A stretch of 64,000 nt of DNA from Ailurus styani. Its lineage: Eukaryota > Chordata > Mammalia > Carnivora > Ailuridae. The translations under genes were made by a program, and so were the position numbers. Below the pieces are notes generated by a model. It made no database searches. It was not told the origin of the DNA and saw nothing but the letters and a program-made list of their open reading frames with translations. The stretch lies in contig LNAC01000164.1 of assembly GCA_002007465.1 (NCBI GenBank), positions 1,830,262 through 1,894,261 of the forward strand, in the 5' to 3' direction. Shown here piece after piece: positions 20,599-32,884 of this stretch; the first letter of the stretch is position 1; every line of letters starts with the position of its first letter.

Positions 20599-21559
20599 TA
20601 GACACCTTTAGAAACAACAGTGCACACAGGTGGATCTTGGTGAACTCGAGCTCCGTGGAAAGCTGTGGGAACCATAGCAAACCTGGAGGATGAGTAAAGG
20701 CGTTAGGATGACCTGCGAGAGGACGTTCTGTACTCAGGCAAAGAGCTGGGAAGCTTTTGCCAACCTGGGGTCAAAAGACAGAGATTCACATTGACGGAGA
20801 GCATTTGATGTTAATCAGCTGTGATATTTTTTGATAATTATGAAATGAGGTTAAGTTAAAGAGGCTTCTTTCTCTGGCTAGTTGCGTCTGGCCAAGTGTG
20901 GCATATGAGCTCTATTCCGCAGCAACGTTCCCTTCCCACTCTGTGCTTAGAGTGAGCTCCAAGTAGCCTCTCCAGGGACCTTCTCTGGGACTGAGAGCGG
21001 GTTAGCTCCTCCCTGTGCCTCTGCTCAGGACCTGATTGTGCTGCTTGCCTCTTGGGCTGGGCTGGAGGTGGTTAATACTCCATTTCCCCTTGCAGCTGTT
21101 TCCAGAGGGGCAGAGGATCCTAGAGGTTTCCATCTTCTACTAGCAACACAGACCCCCAAGATGTGATGTTCAGGTTGCTTTTTATCCCGCTTTCAGAAGC
21201 AGAATCTTTAATGCTTCTCTTTTGCTCTCATAGATTTCCTGCCTCATGCCGATGACATTGGCTCCCCCCCTCCTCTTTCCCTCCCTGATCTGTTTATTCA
21301 GACTGAGGATCTGTCTTTGTCCTTTAGGCTAGGATGTTTTACTTGGTCTTGATCTTGATATTGGTCCAACTAACAGAAGCCAAACTGAGCTAACATTCCT
21401 CCGGACTGAGTGAGAGGAAAGTCACCGCATGGCTAAATAACCTGGTCCAGCCCCTGGGAGAGTCAGGACATCATCAATTCAATTACGACAATGATGCCTT
21501 TTGGTATCCCTGAAGTTGTATTACTAAAAGAGCTTTGCTTCAATTCCATCTTTCAAATG
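20599..21559 (+). other. NRG2: unique intron 1 sequence
   Basis: No repeats or exon-like features recognised in about 960 bases. Confidence 0.45.
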
Positions 21560-22020
21560 TTTGCTTCAACAAATATTTAATATAGGTGCTCTGTTTCAAG
21601 AAGGAGGTATTTCAGGGTAGTTGTATTGGACACAGTCCCTTTCATCAAGCAATTTACAATCTAGAAGTACAAAGATAGAGTGGCACTTCAATCCAGAATG
21701 TGATAAATGCAATGAGATATACCAGCAGAGTGCTTTGGGGAGCAGAGGAGGCATCTTAGAGGAAAAGAAGATCATATTTAGAGGATTAAAGGAAGCTTCT
21801 TGGAGAAGTAGTTTGAGATGGGATTCTAATACTCAGAGATGGTTGAGGTAGAGGTAGTTTAGGGATGGAGAGAGATGAAATGATTGATTAAATTGATTGC
21901 ATGTGAAGAGAGCAGCATTCTCTTCAGAAGAGGGGTGTTCTTAAGGTATACAGAATAGCCAGAATGAAACGGAGGGCTGGATAAGGAGTCTGGAGAGGTA
22001 GATGAGGGTGATATTTTTGA
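21560..22020 (-). mobile_element. L2-like LINE fragment (reverse)
   Basis: 'caacaaatatttaatatagg', 'ctttcatcaagcaatttaca' and 'gaagcttcttggagaagtag' follow the reverse complement of the L2 3' end. Strongly diverged. Confidence 0.55.
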
Positions 22021-22049
22021 CTGTCTCAAATGCTAGGCTGATAACTTTA

Positions 22050-22590
22050 TTTGTAATTCTGTAAGTAGTACTCGAAGGCTTATGTTAAAAGCAATTCAGT
22101 AATGTTTTGTAGTTATTGGTGGATGGGTCTTGCACATATTCTGTTAAATTTATCTCTAAGTATTTTGTGTTTTCTTGATGCTACTGTAAAGGGTATTTTT
22201 GTTTAATTTTGTCTCCCAGTTATTAATTGCTAGCATATAGAAAGATAGTTTGTAAAATATTGACTTTGCATCCTGTGACCTTAGTACATTTGCTCGTTAG
22301 TTCTAGTAACTGTTTTTGGCAGGTTCCTTTGGATTTTTTTCTATGACTAAGTAGTCAGTGAAAAAAAAAAAGACAGTTTTCCTTTTCCTTCCCAATCTGT
22401 TTGCCTTTATTTCTTTTTCTTTCCTTATTGCACTGGCTAGAACTGGCAAGGACAGTGTTGAATAGAGTGGTGAGGACAAACATCCTTGTTCTAGTCATGG
22501 TGGAAAGCATTCAGACTTTTACTACTAAGTACGACATTAGCTGAAGATTTTTCATAGATGCCCCTTCTTTAAAGAAAAAAAAAGTCTACT
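22050..22590 (-). mobile_element. L1 ORF2 fragment (reverse)
   Basis: 'aatttatctctaagtatttt', 'gcactggctagaactggcaa' and 'gacaaacatccttgttctag' are the reverse complement of the L1 reverse-transcriptase domain. Many stops; no intact frame. Confidence 0.75.
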
Positions 22591-22594
22591 AAGT

Positions 22595-22830
22595 GTGTGT
22601 AATGACTAAGAATTTGGGCTCTACAGCCAAATGGATCTGGATTTGGAAACCATCCTCTGCATTTTCTAGCTGGGTGATGTTGGGCAAATTACTTTCTGAG
22701 TCTTAGTTTCCTGTAAAATGGGGATAATGATAGAGCACTTAATAGGATAGCTCTGCATATTAAATGAGATAATACATGTAGAATGATTAACACAGGAACC
22801 AATAATACATGTTTTCAATAGTTAATTATT
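22595..22830 (+). mobile_element. MIR SINE
   Basis: 'gaatttgggctctacagcca', 'agctgggtgatgttgggcaa' and 'taaaatggggataatgatag' are clear MIR signatures in order. Confidence 0.8.
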
Positions 22831-23263
22831 AATAAAATCTTACTAGACCAATGTGGGCAGGTGAAAATTTTAAGTTCTAGAAGTGGACTGCAGGCAGGCA
22901 AGGGGAAAATTTTCACCAACCTCTATTTTTAACCTCTATTTTTAACCCAGATGTTCCTATTTATCTCATCTTGAGAGTCCCCGGGCTGGGCTGGGCTGGT
23001 GGAGGTGGTGATGAGAAGAGAGTGGGTTGTGAGTGTGGTTTCAGTGTAGGGAAGTTCATGTGAGTTCAGGGTCTGAATGCTGATCCCGTGGAAGTCCCAA
23101 GGAGGCTATCAATCTTCAAGTAACCCTGGGTCTCTGTTGATCAATATTCTGGGAAGTCCACGGATAGATACTGCTTTTCTCTGTTTTACAGATGCGATGA
23201 CTAAGATCCATACTCCAAGTGTTCTTAGGAGGAGCTGTTCAAAGTCCCTGGAAAATGGCAACA
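22831..23263 (+). other. NRG2: unique intron 1 sequence
   Basis: Contains a small internal repeat ('cctctatttttaa' twice near 22920-22945) and 'gggctgggctgggctgg' at 22983-23000. No gene. Confidence 0.45.
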
Positions 23264-23370
23264 TCTCTTTCCTTCCTTCCTTCCTTCCTTCCCTCCTTCC
23301 TTCCTTCCTTCCTTCCTTCCTTCCTTCCTTCCTTCCTTCCTTCCTTCTTTCCTTTCTTTTCTTTTTTTCC
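23264..23370. repeat. (TTCC)n tetranucleotide microsatellite
   Basis: About twenty TTCC units with a CTCC interruption at 23292, followed by a degenerate TTTC tail. The Ser-Phe-Leu-Pro and Lys-Glu-Gly-Arg open frames over it are repeat artefacts. Confidence 0.97.
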
Positions 23371-23729
23371 CAAAGAAAGCAGGTCCTTGATTCATCCTGC
23401 TCTGCTTTGGGGATAGGTTCACACTGCAGCATTCATAATCTCTCTTTCCTTGTTCCTGCTGGGGCGGTGTGGATCTCATGGCGGACCAGGGGCAGAGAGG
23501 TACAGATGTAGGTATATAACAGGTGGCATTTTTGGAGTTTGTGGGGCTGAATTTTAATTTTACTTAATTGATTGATGTGTGGAACGTGATGAAGGTATGA
23601 CTCTTTGCTCCTTAAATGTTTGTAGGACAGAGACTCCTTGCTTTGGCTTCTTCCTCTAAATATTTGTTGGGTATTATTAACCCTCAGATTCTGGGCTGGC
23701 CACACATCCCCACACTCAAGTTCTCCCCT
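23371..23729 (+). other. NRG2: unique intron 1 sequence
   Basis: No recognisable gene or repeat. Confidence 0.4.
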
Positions 23730-23925
23730 TTATTTTCTTATTCTTAGAGTCTTAGTGTTTATGGCCTGTACCACGTGTTGACACTTATCATTTAATGCTA
23801 TGCATTGTTGATTACCTTTTGATGGGTCAGGTCAGTATCTTATCTCCTTGCCCTGATTGTAAGATCTTTGGGGGCAGTAACTCAACATATGACAAAGTAA
23901 ATATTTGATTAATGGCTATTGCCAA
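23730..23925 (+). mobile_element. L2 LINE 3' end (weak)
   Basis: 'gattgtaagatctttggggg' followed by 'aagtaaatatttgattaatg' resembles the L2 3' end. Confidence 0.4.
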
Positions 23926-25299
23926 GAAAGAAGGGAAGTGAGTGGGTCTTTTTGCTTTCTTTATTGCCCACTTTTGCCCTAGATCAATTTCAAGGTTCCC
24001 CAGATGATAGCCCAGAATAACGGACTAGAGCAATCACAGAAAGTAAGTACCCTCAGACATTTTGATAAGGGGCCGAATTTGTCTTCTCTGTCATGTTTCT
24101 GTTCAGTTTTTTTTCCCTTGATAGTTCGTAGCGTTTTGCAGGTAATTCCTCTCTTTTCTCGAGTTTTAGAATTATGACTGGGTGGTTTCAATCACACATG
24201 TCAATATCTTGGCTTGCGTTTCCTTTCTGTCTTTTGGTCAGTTGGCATGCTGCAAAAAATTCTCCAGTTTCACTTCGCCGTGGGAGCTTTTGGGATGTTC
24301 CCCATTTGGGTTTCTCCCTGGAGTGTCCAGTTGGACTAGGTTATTCCGAGCTGCTCGTGCTGCAGGCTGACTACCTTGAGAGGTAAGACGTATGACCGGG
24401 TGTCATCTGTAGTAAGCAGAGAACGCAAGTTAGGTGGTTGTATCTCTTCGCCTAGTAGGCAGCTTGGGTGCTTCTGGAGGCAGGGACTGGTTCTTACATC
24501 ATCATTGTTCACTCGGAGGGTGGGGAAGGGGATCCTAGTGTTTCTTCAAGTCTCTCTTTGGCGTGTTCATCCTTTACCGTATCATTGAAACAAGGCATTT
24601 TCTTCGGTCTGCTTGGCTAATGTATTGGGTGAGGCTTGGGGTGGCTCTCAAGGGGAGGTGCTCTTCTAGTTCAGAGTGCCTAAGGACCACTCATCGCCGC
24701 TTTGCACAGGGCCATGGCACGCAGCTTCCTGGACTCAGGCCCTTCCACCCGTGCCTGCGGCCGTAAGTATAATATCAGTACAGGGCCTCACTGTGGTTCT
24801 TTAGGCCAGTGATGAAGTTCACGGACACTGCCCCATTGAGGACTCTCTTCTGGAGGAGCCTTTTGTGGTTTGGGAGAGGAGGGTTTCTTTACCAGTCAGG
24901 ATGGAACAGGTAGATTAAGAAGATCTCTCATGTCCGACTTCCTGTCTCTGAATGAGCAAAAGAACAGTAGGCCTGCCTCCCGTGCAGCTTTCTCGGGATT
25001 GTCATTGGTTGGTTGGATGTCAGGGCATGAAATAATAAAAAGAAGAAGAATTTTTTAAAAAGGAAGAAATGAATCTCGGACCACAATGTGATCCAACTGT
25101 CACAGAGTGAAGCTAAGGCCCACAAGTGAAGAGTTTCTTTCATAGGACACTGGGGCTTCCAAAGTCAGCCTGACTGCTTACTCTTAGCTGGTTCCCTTTT
25201 TCGTCATCTATTCACCTGGATTTACTTCTGTGAACCTCTTACCTGGGGTTCCAACTCTTCTACCTTACCCCTCTGTGCTCCCTACTTAGGTCTGCTGTC
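23926..25299 (+). other. NRG2: unique intron 1 sequence
   Basis: About 1.4 kb without recognisable interspersed repeats or exons. Short ORFs lack any family resemblance. Confidence 0.45.
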
Positions 25300-25313
25300 A
25301 TACTTGCTTTTCT

Positions 25314-25521
25314 TTCTTTCTTTCATTCTTTCTTTCTTTTTTTTAAGATTTTATTTATTTATTTGACAGAGAGAGAGAGAGATCACAAGTAGGCAGAGAG
25401 GCAGGCGGAGGGAGAGGGGAAGCAGGCTCCCCGCTGAGCAGAGAGCCCGATGCGGGCCTCGATCCCAGGACCCTGAGATCATGAAGGCAGAGCTTAACCC
25501 ACTGAGCCACCCAGGTGCCCA
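25314..25521 (-). mobile_element. SINEC with internal deletion and 14-bp TSD
   Basis: Reverse SINEC with a CTTT-rich tail. It is flanked by atacttgcttttct at 25300-25313 and 25522-25535. About 14 bases are missing in the head ('gagatcatgaaggcagagct'), removing part of the usual 'gacctgagccgaaggcag'. Confidence 0.95.
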
Positions 25522-25535
25522 ATACTTGCTTTTCT

Positions 25536-26568
25536 CATTATCGTAATAGCCGGTCCTCAGCTCCTCTTTCCAAAAACCAGAGAAGTTTCCGGAAATTTCT
25601 AGTGCAAATTTTCCAACCCTTCCTTAGACTTTAGGTCTGATGGACCTAGTGGGAAGGTAATGAACAAGGCCTGGGAGAGGGATCTCTGAGGTTAGAATTA
25701 CTTATGACAAATCTGGCTGAGTTCCTCTCAGGTCCAGTTCTTTTGGATAAAACATGCCCCCCCACCCCAAGAAAGCCTCTCCCATACTTCCTGGTTTCAT
25801 CTGCAAAAAGGAGTGCTTTTTCCAAAAAGGCTAGTAACATTTGCGTGCCCCCCCAGTGACATGCATGCTTAATTGTCTTCGTCCAGTCCTGGAAGTAACC
25901 CTTTCAGATGGCAACTCCCAGGGCTCGGCCCAAGTGATTCAGGCCGTTACTGAGAAGATCCTAGGATGTGGAGCCAGGTGGAATCATACTCTGGCCCAAG
26001 CAAAACATTACCACCTCTGAGAGAAACTTCTTGCTACTGGGAAAGAATCTAACTTGTAAGTCGAAGGGAGTCACACGGATGGCCCAGATTGGGAGGGAGC
26101 TTCCTGTCTTTGTTTCTCATTATGCAAATTATCTGAGTAGGTTTCTGCCGTGCGTGGTACGCGCTCATCTAACTGAGAGGGCAAGTGGGAGCTGGAGCTG
26201 AGACTAGTTCCCTTGGGAATATTGTTTTCACCTCTGCCAGTTTCCCCTCCAGCTTTTACTTTGCCCACACTGGATGTGAGCTCCTTGCTTCTTCTGTGTG
26301 GTGGCACAGCCTCAGGACCTGTTGGTGAATGAGCTTTAGGCCCAGAGCTTGTTGTATAGAGTAAGAATTAAAGGGTTGAATTAACGGTTAGATTCATCTG
26401 TGAAGGGATCACATCAAGTGGATGAAGGTCCCAGAGGTTTGATGGTCTTCACTGGGCCAAACTTACAAACCATATTTTTTTAAAGTTCACAAGTTTACTT
26501 TTCTTATCTCTGAAGTTTAAATAATAGCCTAGTCATTCCAGAGGAGTAGTGCATGTTGTCATTGTTCT
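25536..26568 (+). other. NRG2: unique intron 1 sequence
   Basis: About 1 kb with no recognised repeat or exon. Confidence 0.45.
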
Positions 26569-26751
26569 GTTGTTTTTTTTTTTAAATATTTTATTTATTT
26601 GAGAGAAAGAGTGAGAGAGCACAAGTGCGGGGAGGGGCAGAGGAAGAGGGAGAAGCAGACTCCCGCTGAGCAGGGCTTGATCCCAGGACCCGGAGATCAT
26701 GACCTGAGCCGAGGTCAGACGTGTCACCAATTGAGCCACCCAGGCCCTCTG
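26569..26751 (-). mobile_element. SINEC, older, diverged TSD
   Basis: Reverse SINEC lacking about 20 bases in the middle ('gctgagcagggcttgatccc'). Imperfect flanking copies of gtgcatgttgtcattgtt occur at 26549-26566 and about 26752-26768, consistent with an older insertion. Confidence 0.88.
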
Positions 26752-26768
26752 GTGCACATTGTCGTTGG

Positions 26769-27149
26769 AAGAGGAAAGTAGAAAAAGGGGCAATAGTGCT
26801 GCTCTGGCCCCGTGTCTCAGAGGGTAATCCTCTGTGGGTGCTACTCTTTATTCTATGGGTCAAAGATTCCTTTCTTTGTGAGTGACAACTGCGAGTTTAG
26901 GCAAGGGCTCATAGCTGGATTGCCGTGGACCCATTCACCCTTAAAGACTGAGGCCGCTCTGTGGTTCCTGCCTTGGGTTCCTCCAGTGATGTGCGTGTTG
27001 TGTTTGGTTCTTTCCCCTCCCACTTCCTCCTATCATTCTGTCACTGGCCCTTCTTTTGACCTCCTTGGAAAGGGTACAGTTCCTAAGAGGCTGTCCTTGG
27101 TTCTCTTCTTGACACAGGGAGTCAGTTCTGAAGGTTCAACCATGTAGGG
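26769..27149 (+). other. NRG2: unique intron 1 sequence
   Basis: Holds a 111-codon open frame (26812-27147) with no domain or recognisable relatives. Regarded as chance. Confidence 0.4.
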
Positions 27150-27530
27150 CATCGTGGTTAAGAGGCCACGCTATGGAGCTGACTCTGAAGTGTGGAGCTC
27201 CGCTCTGTGACTTCCTACCTCTCTGACTTTGGGCAAATTAATTAACCTCTTTTGCTTCAGGTTCTCCAACCATAAAATGGGGCTAGTAATAATACCTTAC
27301 CTCATGGGGTAAGGTTTCAGGGAGCTCCTCATGTAAAGTGCTCCGAAAAGTGCCCACTTGGAGAAGGAAGTGGCAGGCTAGCTACAGTTCCCCTTAGGGA
27401 CGTGCCTGTTGTTGTGGAAAGAAAATGGCTTTGGATTCAGCCTGGTATTTATTAAAGTCCTGGCTTTGTTCCTCACAAGCTCTGGGGACGGGGGAAAGTC
27501 GCTTGATTTTTCTGAGTCCCCCTGATTCCA
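27150..27530 (+). mobile_element. two MIR SINE fragments
   Basis: 'gactttgggcaaattaatta' and 'ccataaaatggggctagtaa' (27150-27345), then 'gctttggattcagcctggta' (27405-27530), are MIR cores on +. Confidence 0.7.
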
Positions 27531-27555
27531 GCTGCCTGGGACACATTGTTTCAGG

Positions 27556-28250
27556 CCTCTATCGGTGCCTAACGAAACACCCCAAATTGCAGTGGCTTCA
27601 GACAGCAGCAGTTCTTTGTCAGTATCTCTCACAGTCCCCTGGATTGACTGGGCTCAGCTAGGAGGTTAGTATCTTTCCTGTCCTTTTTGGTCACTGGGGG
27701 GCTAAGCAGTCAGATGGTAGCTGAGACTGGGTCGCTTCAAAGTTTCCTCTGGACCTGTCTAGAAACTGCTGCTGGCTCGTCTCATCTGGGAGCTTAGCCG
27801 GGGTTAAGGGCCAGGGACTTTGCCTGGGAGGATCCCAAGAGAGGGCCAGGAAAAAAGCTGAGTCGTCTTTTATGGTCTAGCCTCAGAACTCACTTCCACC
27901 ATGTTCTGTTTGTGAGAAGAGAGTTAGTTACTAAGCCCTGACCAGGTTCAAGGGGAGCAGAATCAGACTGCTTCTTGATGGAGGGATTGTCAAAGACTTT
28001 GTGGATATGTTTTGAAACCATTACGGTCTGCTTTCTTCTTTTCTTTTCTTTGTAAAATTTATTTGAGAGAGAGACAGAGACAGAGAGACAAAGGGAGAGG
28101 GAGAGGGAAGAGAGAATCCCAAGCAGATTCTGAACTGAGCATGAAGCCTGAACCGGGACTCCCATCTCAGCAGAAACCAAGAATTGGAGGCTTAACCCAC
28201 TGCGCCACCCAGGCGCCCCTACAGTGTGCTTCCTGGTCACAAACTATTGA
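27556..28250 (+). mobile_element. MLT1-type LTR (ERVL-MaLR), interrupted by SINEC
   Basis: 'ccaaattgcagtggcttcag', 'gctgctggctcgtctcatct' and 'gttctgtttgtgagaagaga' follow the MLT1 LTR consensus. It is a solo, non-coding old retroviral-type LTR hit by the SINEC at 28045. The right limit is uncertain. Confidence 0.6.
28045..28219 (-). mobile_element. SINEC, older
   Basis: CTTTT-rich tail, 'aaaatttatttgagagagag', then 'tgcgccacccaggcgcccc' at the head. The middle is diverged ('ctgaactgagcatgaagcct'). Confidence 0.85.
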
Positions 28251-28577
28251 TCTGAAAAATACGCTCATCCTCACCCCAAATCTTCCTCCTTCAAAAAAGT
28301 CTCATCTATTAAGGCACCAGGCTGAGGCTCGGGGGCCAGGGTCTCACCCTCTGAATCGGGTGCAGGTGCTGATGGGGCTTCTCTAAGTCGGTTCCTTGGG
28401 TACAGCAACTTGAGCCTTGACTCCTCTTGACTCGAAGAAGTGAACTATAGAAATAAGTTCTCTGACTCCCCTCCCTGCCACTCTCCACTGTCCCACACTG
28501 CTGGACTAGACGTAGGGGGACTGCTAAAGATGCGCCTTCTTAAAAATTGGCAATACGTAAACATTTTGGAGGGACTT

Positions 28578-28860
28578 GAATTTTGAGATAATTTTAAACT
28601 TACAAGAAAGTTGCAAGAATGGTACAGAGACACTCCTTTGCCCAGCTTCCCCAAAGAATACAACCACACGAACTTATCAAAACCAGGAAATGAATAATAG
28701 TATCGATGTAATACTATTAACTCATCTATAGACCTTATTCACATTTGGGCAGTTGTCTTACTAATGGCCTTTTCCTAGTCCAGGGTCCAATCTAGAATCT
28801 CCTACCACCTCCAGCTGTCAGGTCTCCTTGGCCTTCTAGTTGAGGTAGATATTCCCCTTT
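28578..28860 (+). mobile_element. old L1 (L1M-like) 3' region
   Basis: 'gaaagttgcaagaatggtac' and later 'tagtccagggtccaatctag' match a sequence found again at 49922-50425 and 50711-50820, all members of one old mammalian L1 3'-region family. Confidence 0.6.
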
Positions 28861-29914
28861 AGAAAGGGGGACAACAGTGTTCACTGGTGCATTAACAGCT
28901 CTGAGATCCTGCCAGGCACATGAATAGGCCCCCATCTGGGAATGATTCTCCACTATTCTTGGTTCGACCCCACAAGCTCTGCGTTTTGCCCTCTAAATTA
29001 GCCTTCCTTTTCCATGAAATACGGCCTGTGTCTGCAAATTAAGGACTTGTCTCAGTGTTCTGTGTTCTTTCAGGTGATGGTCAGGCAGGTGCAGACCCAG
29101 GAGGAAACAAAGGAAAGGCACAGAAAAAAGGTTACTAGAGTCACAGGTCCTAGAGAAGGGGTCACCACATGCCGCACAGGGTCAAGAGAACTTGCCACGT
29201 TTTGGTCAGGTGGCACAAGATGGAAAAGCGCAGACAGCATTAGGCCGGAGACCTTATCAGGATTTCCTTGGGAATAGAGAGCCAGGGAAGGGTGAATTGT
29301 TGAGGACTGGCTAGTATGAGGAATTCTGGTGGACTCTCAACTATAAGGGTGGTTTGTGCCTGCTCGCCTGGCCCCTGGTCCTGGGGTGATTAAGGGGCAG
29401 ATAGAAGAGGTATGGCTCTGAATTGGCTGTTGCATATCAAAGGCTTGCTCCTGATTGCTTTGCTATCTCTAAGAAGTGGCTAGCCCTGCTGGTGTACTCT
29501 CTCCAGACAGAAAGGGTTTTTAAGATGTCCAAACATCATATTATATAGAAAAGAAAAACTCTGTGGAGTACACTCAGCCAGCTTCCTTCTTCTAGATGTT
29601 TGGGGGCCCAAAATGCTTTTCACCTTGTAGTGCGTGGTCCTTTTTAGACCGTGTTCCGGCTAGTATGCTTCTTTTTAAAAATGTGCGGTTTGCCTATGAA
29701 TCTTACCAGAATTCACTACGTTAGATGAAAGCTGCACTCTCAAATCTTACCAAGATAAGCTCTTCTCTACCTTGAGCTCCCTGTGGGCTCCTTCCTATGA
29801 GACGACACCCTTCAGATTAGTGGAATCCCTGTTCTTGAATGGAAAGGACCTGGGAGGCATGTCCTCAAGACCCTTAGACGGCCTTTTGTCTAGCTCAAAG
29901 TTTCTTTGAGACGT
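28861..29914 (+). other. NRG2: unique intron 1 sequence
   Basis: About 1 kb without a recognised repeat or exon. Confidence 0.45.
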
Positions 29915-30900
29915 TTCTTCTTGATTTTTCTGAGGTCTTAACAAAGGATACAATTCAAAATACCTCAAACTGAGTTCATCATCCATCCCCTCACCATATC
30001 CTATGCTGTCTAGGACACCCCCCGTCTTAAGTAGTGACATTGATCTAGTCTTCCAAATCACTGGGAACCTCAAAATCCATCGTCTTTGGTTCCTTTCTTA
30101 CCTTCATCCCCTGTGTTCAATACGTTGTCAGGTTCATGACAGTTTTTGCTACTGCAGAGTTTCTTCAATCCAGTTCTTTCCATTCATGTTGCTCTAGTTG
30201 GGTGCTTGTATGTCACCTAGACTATCACAGTAGCTGCTAAATGGAATTCCCCATTTTCAGAGTCCCTGCTCTCTTCTATCATCTTTCCTGGAATTCGCTT
30301 TCTAAAACAAGGTAATTACATCTGCCCAACCCGGAAGTCTTCATTAGCTTCTTTTTGCTTATAGAATAAAGTGCAGATGCCTTCACATGTCATGTGGGGC
30401 CTTCCACACTTTGACCCCACCTGCCTTTAAGCCTGCAGCCCACTCTGCTACCCTTACTCTTTGCTGCAGCCACGATGGACTGTTCTGAAAATTTAGGAGA
30501 CATTTTACATTTTTTTCCTTAGCGCTTTTGTGCGTTCTGTTTCCTAGGCTTGCTAGGCTTTTCCTTTCTTTCTCAGTCAGTTGCTAGCCTCCTCATCCTT
30601 CACATTTCAGCTCAGATCCCACTTCTCCTCAAAGCTTTTTCTGATCCTCTGAGTCTGCATGAATCATGGTATCCTGTATGTCTCCGTAGAGGTTCATAGC
30701 TCTTCCGTAACCGTACCGGTCTGTTCTATCATTTAGGGTAGTCAGGTGGGGAAGCAGGGTATGTGTGTGTGGTCCCTAGACTATGAGCCTCTGGAGTGTG
30801 AGATGGAACTGCAGCAAAGGATGTCTCTGATTTATTTTTGTGTGTGTGCCTTAGTTAAGTTAGATGGCTACCAACTGCCTGATGACTTGAAGAGAGAATG
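29915..30900 (+). mobile_element. L2 LINE, decayed 3' part
   Basis: 'caaactgagttcatcatcca', 'agaataaagtgcagatgcct', 'cacttctcctcaaagctttt' and the 3' motif 'gactatgagcctctggagtg' occur in L2 order. Strongly diverged with gaps. Confidence 0.6.
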
Positions 30901-32884
30901 AATTTTACTTTAGCATTAGAACTGGCCATTAGAATAAGCATCTGGTTCATGGAAGGAGATTGACCTCGGTATATTACATGTTGGTAGAGATACATGAAGG
31001 GGGTAAATTGAGGCAGCTGCTTTAGATGAAAATGGGGGTTGGTTTAGTTAGAGAGCCCTATGCTGGACTCTCGACTAGTCTTGTTGCTGCGGTTTATAAC
31101 AATAAAAACTAGATCTCTGATGTGAGTCTGCCTAGAGTCTGTGTTTTATTAGCCCCTGTGGGAAACGCCTTGCTTGTTGGGGGTGCGAATTACTCAACAC
31201 CTAAGATTACTCAAGGATAGGAGAATTTGGCTGTTTTGTATGCCGGCGTATGCACGCCACGGTACTTGGGATATTATTGTAGGATCTCAATAAATATTAC
31301 TTGAGGCGAGAGTGAGTGAAGAAGTGATTTCTTCTCCTCAGTGACTCCGGGGTACCTGCGTGTGCCATTCCCAAGGATCCCCGCTTGGAGAGCCAGTTCA
31401 AACTCGGCCAAAGTTCAGAGAAGGCTCAGTCCTCCCAAATGATTTATTCAGGGTGCTGTGATCCTCAGAGCTTCCCGCTTTGCCACCGACGCATGGGGGG
31501 ACACTGGGGTGTTTGGGTGTAGACATAAGCCATCGGTGGCAAGTGAACGGCAGAACTGCAGTGGAAATTGGGCGGTCAGAAGGGACAGGGGCTTCTTTTA
31601 GGTGGCCAGGAGGAGAGTCTGGGCTGTGTCCTTAGTCCAGGAAGAGGAGACTATTCAGGCATTGTCAGCTGTTTGGTGGTGGTTTTGCTTTTAAATGATG
31701 AGAGCCCTTCCTGGAAATCAGTCTTCCTGGGCCCAGTCTCAGCCCGATGCTTTTCTGCATGACCTTGCGCAGCCTGTGCTGACACCCCGGGCTTTGTTCT
31801 GAGCTGACAAATGCTGGGTTCTGCTTCGGCGGTGAGAACTGGGGAGGAGAGGGTGTTACAAGCCACCTAGGTAAGTGGCATGGCATCAAAATAGAGCCGG
31901 CATGGGTTTCTCGCTTTTCTTTGGACATTTTAGCAAAATCCCAGACTGAGGGACAATCTGGACGTCTGGAGTGTGGAATTTCTCCCTGGAAGCTGGACTT
32001 CCCAGTCTTGCATTCTGAGTATCAAATTTGAGCAGCCTCTCTAAGACTGTGATTGTGATAATTGGGTGGGAGGGGTTGGGGCAATTCGGGAAGATGATGG
32101 GGGCCTGACCTCTTCCTGCCTTTGAAATCCACAAAGGGAAGGGGAATGGGGAAAATGAAAAATAGTTGATCAGAAAATGGGGAGTGCCCTCCTAAATTAG
32201 GACAGCTGGCTAGTGATACAAATGTTTTGTTGTTAACGGGCCTCAGGACCAGATGCTGTGCAAACAGAAGTTCAACTCTGGCTTTGGGCAGCTCTCTCCA
32301 CGCAGGGAGGGCAGTGTAACCTCTTCTCTGCCCTTGCCCGGCTGTGGGTTCCTCTAAGGAAGTCTCAAGGATCTTGAGAGAGGGGGTTCATTGGGTCCAG
32401 GGGACTGGATTCCAGGGGAGGGGAAGTTTCAGTTGACAAGGGCCTCGGGGCATGTGGGTTTTTCTGCTTGACCTTTGGCTTGTCCTTGGAGAGTCTGCCG
32501 GCCTGTTTTCGGGAGGACTAGCTCAAGGTGACCTGCTGCCATTCCGTAGATAGGAGAGTTGGCCTGCTCGGTCTCTCCCTATCCCCAAGAAGCCCATTTC
32601 GCTACATGACGGGGTGAACCATATGGCAGCCTAGATTACAGTGATTGTTGGCGTTTGTCAACAGAGAGAGCAGGCTTTTTGGCTATAGCAGATCCCCCAG
32701 GTAGGGTTCCTACACCATCTGTGAACACAGCATATAGGGATCAGCCGGATGGGTATACAGTCCTGTTCTCATTCACTCCCTGCCTCCTGAACAAAGGGAG
32801 ACGTAAGTTTGCCATCAAATATTGGCTAATAGATACATCCTTTAGCTCCTTACTTGTTATTTTCTTTGAAGGAAGCTAGAAGTG
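30901..32884 (+). other. NRG2: mostly unique intron 1 sequence
   Basis: Contains one small L2 terminus ('ggatctcaataaatattact', about 31250-31310). Otherwise no recognised repeat, gene or RNA over 2 kb. Confidence 0.45.

Noticed and set aside
23077..23511. ORFs with repeated Ser-Phe-Leu-Pro or Lys-Glu-Gly-Arg
   Set aside because: They are translations of the TTCC microsatellite.
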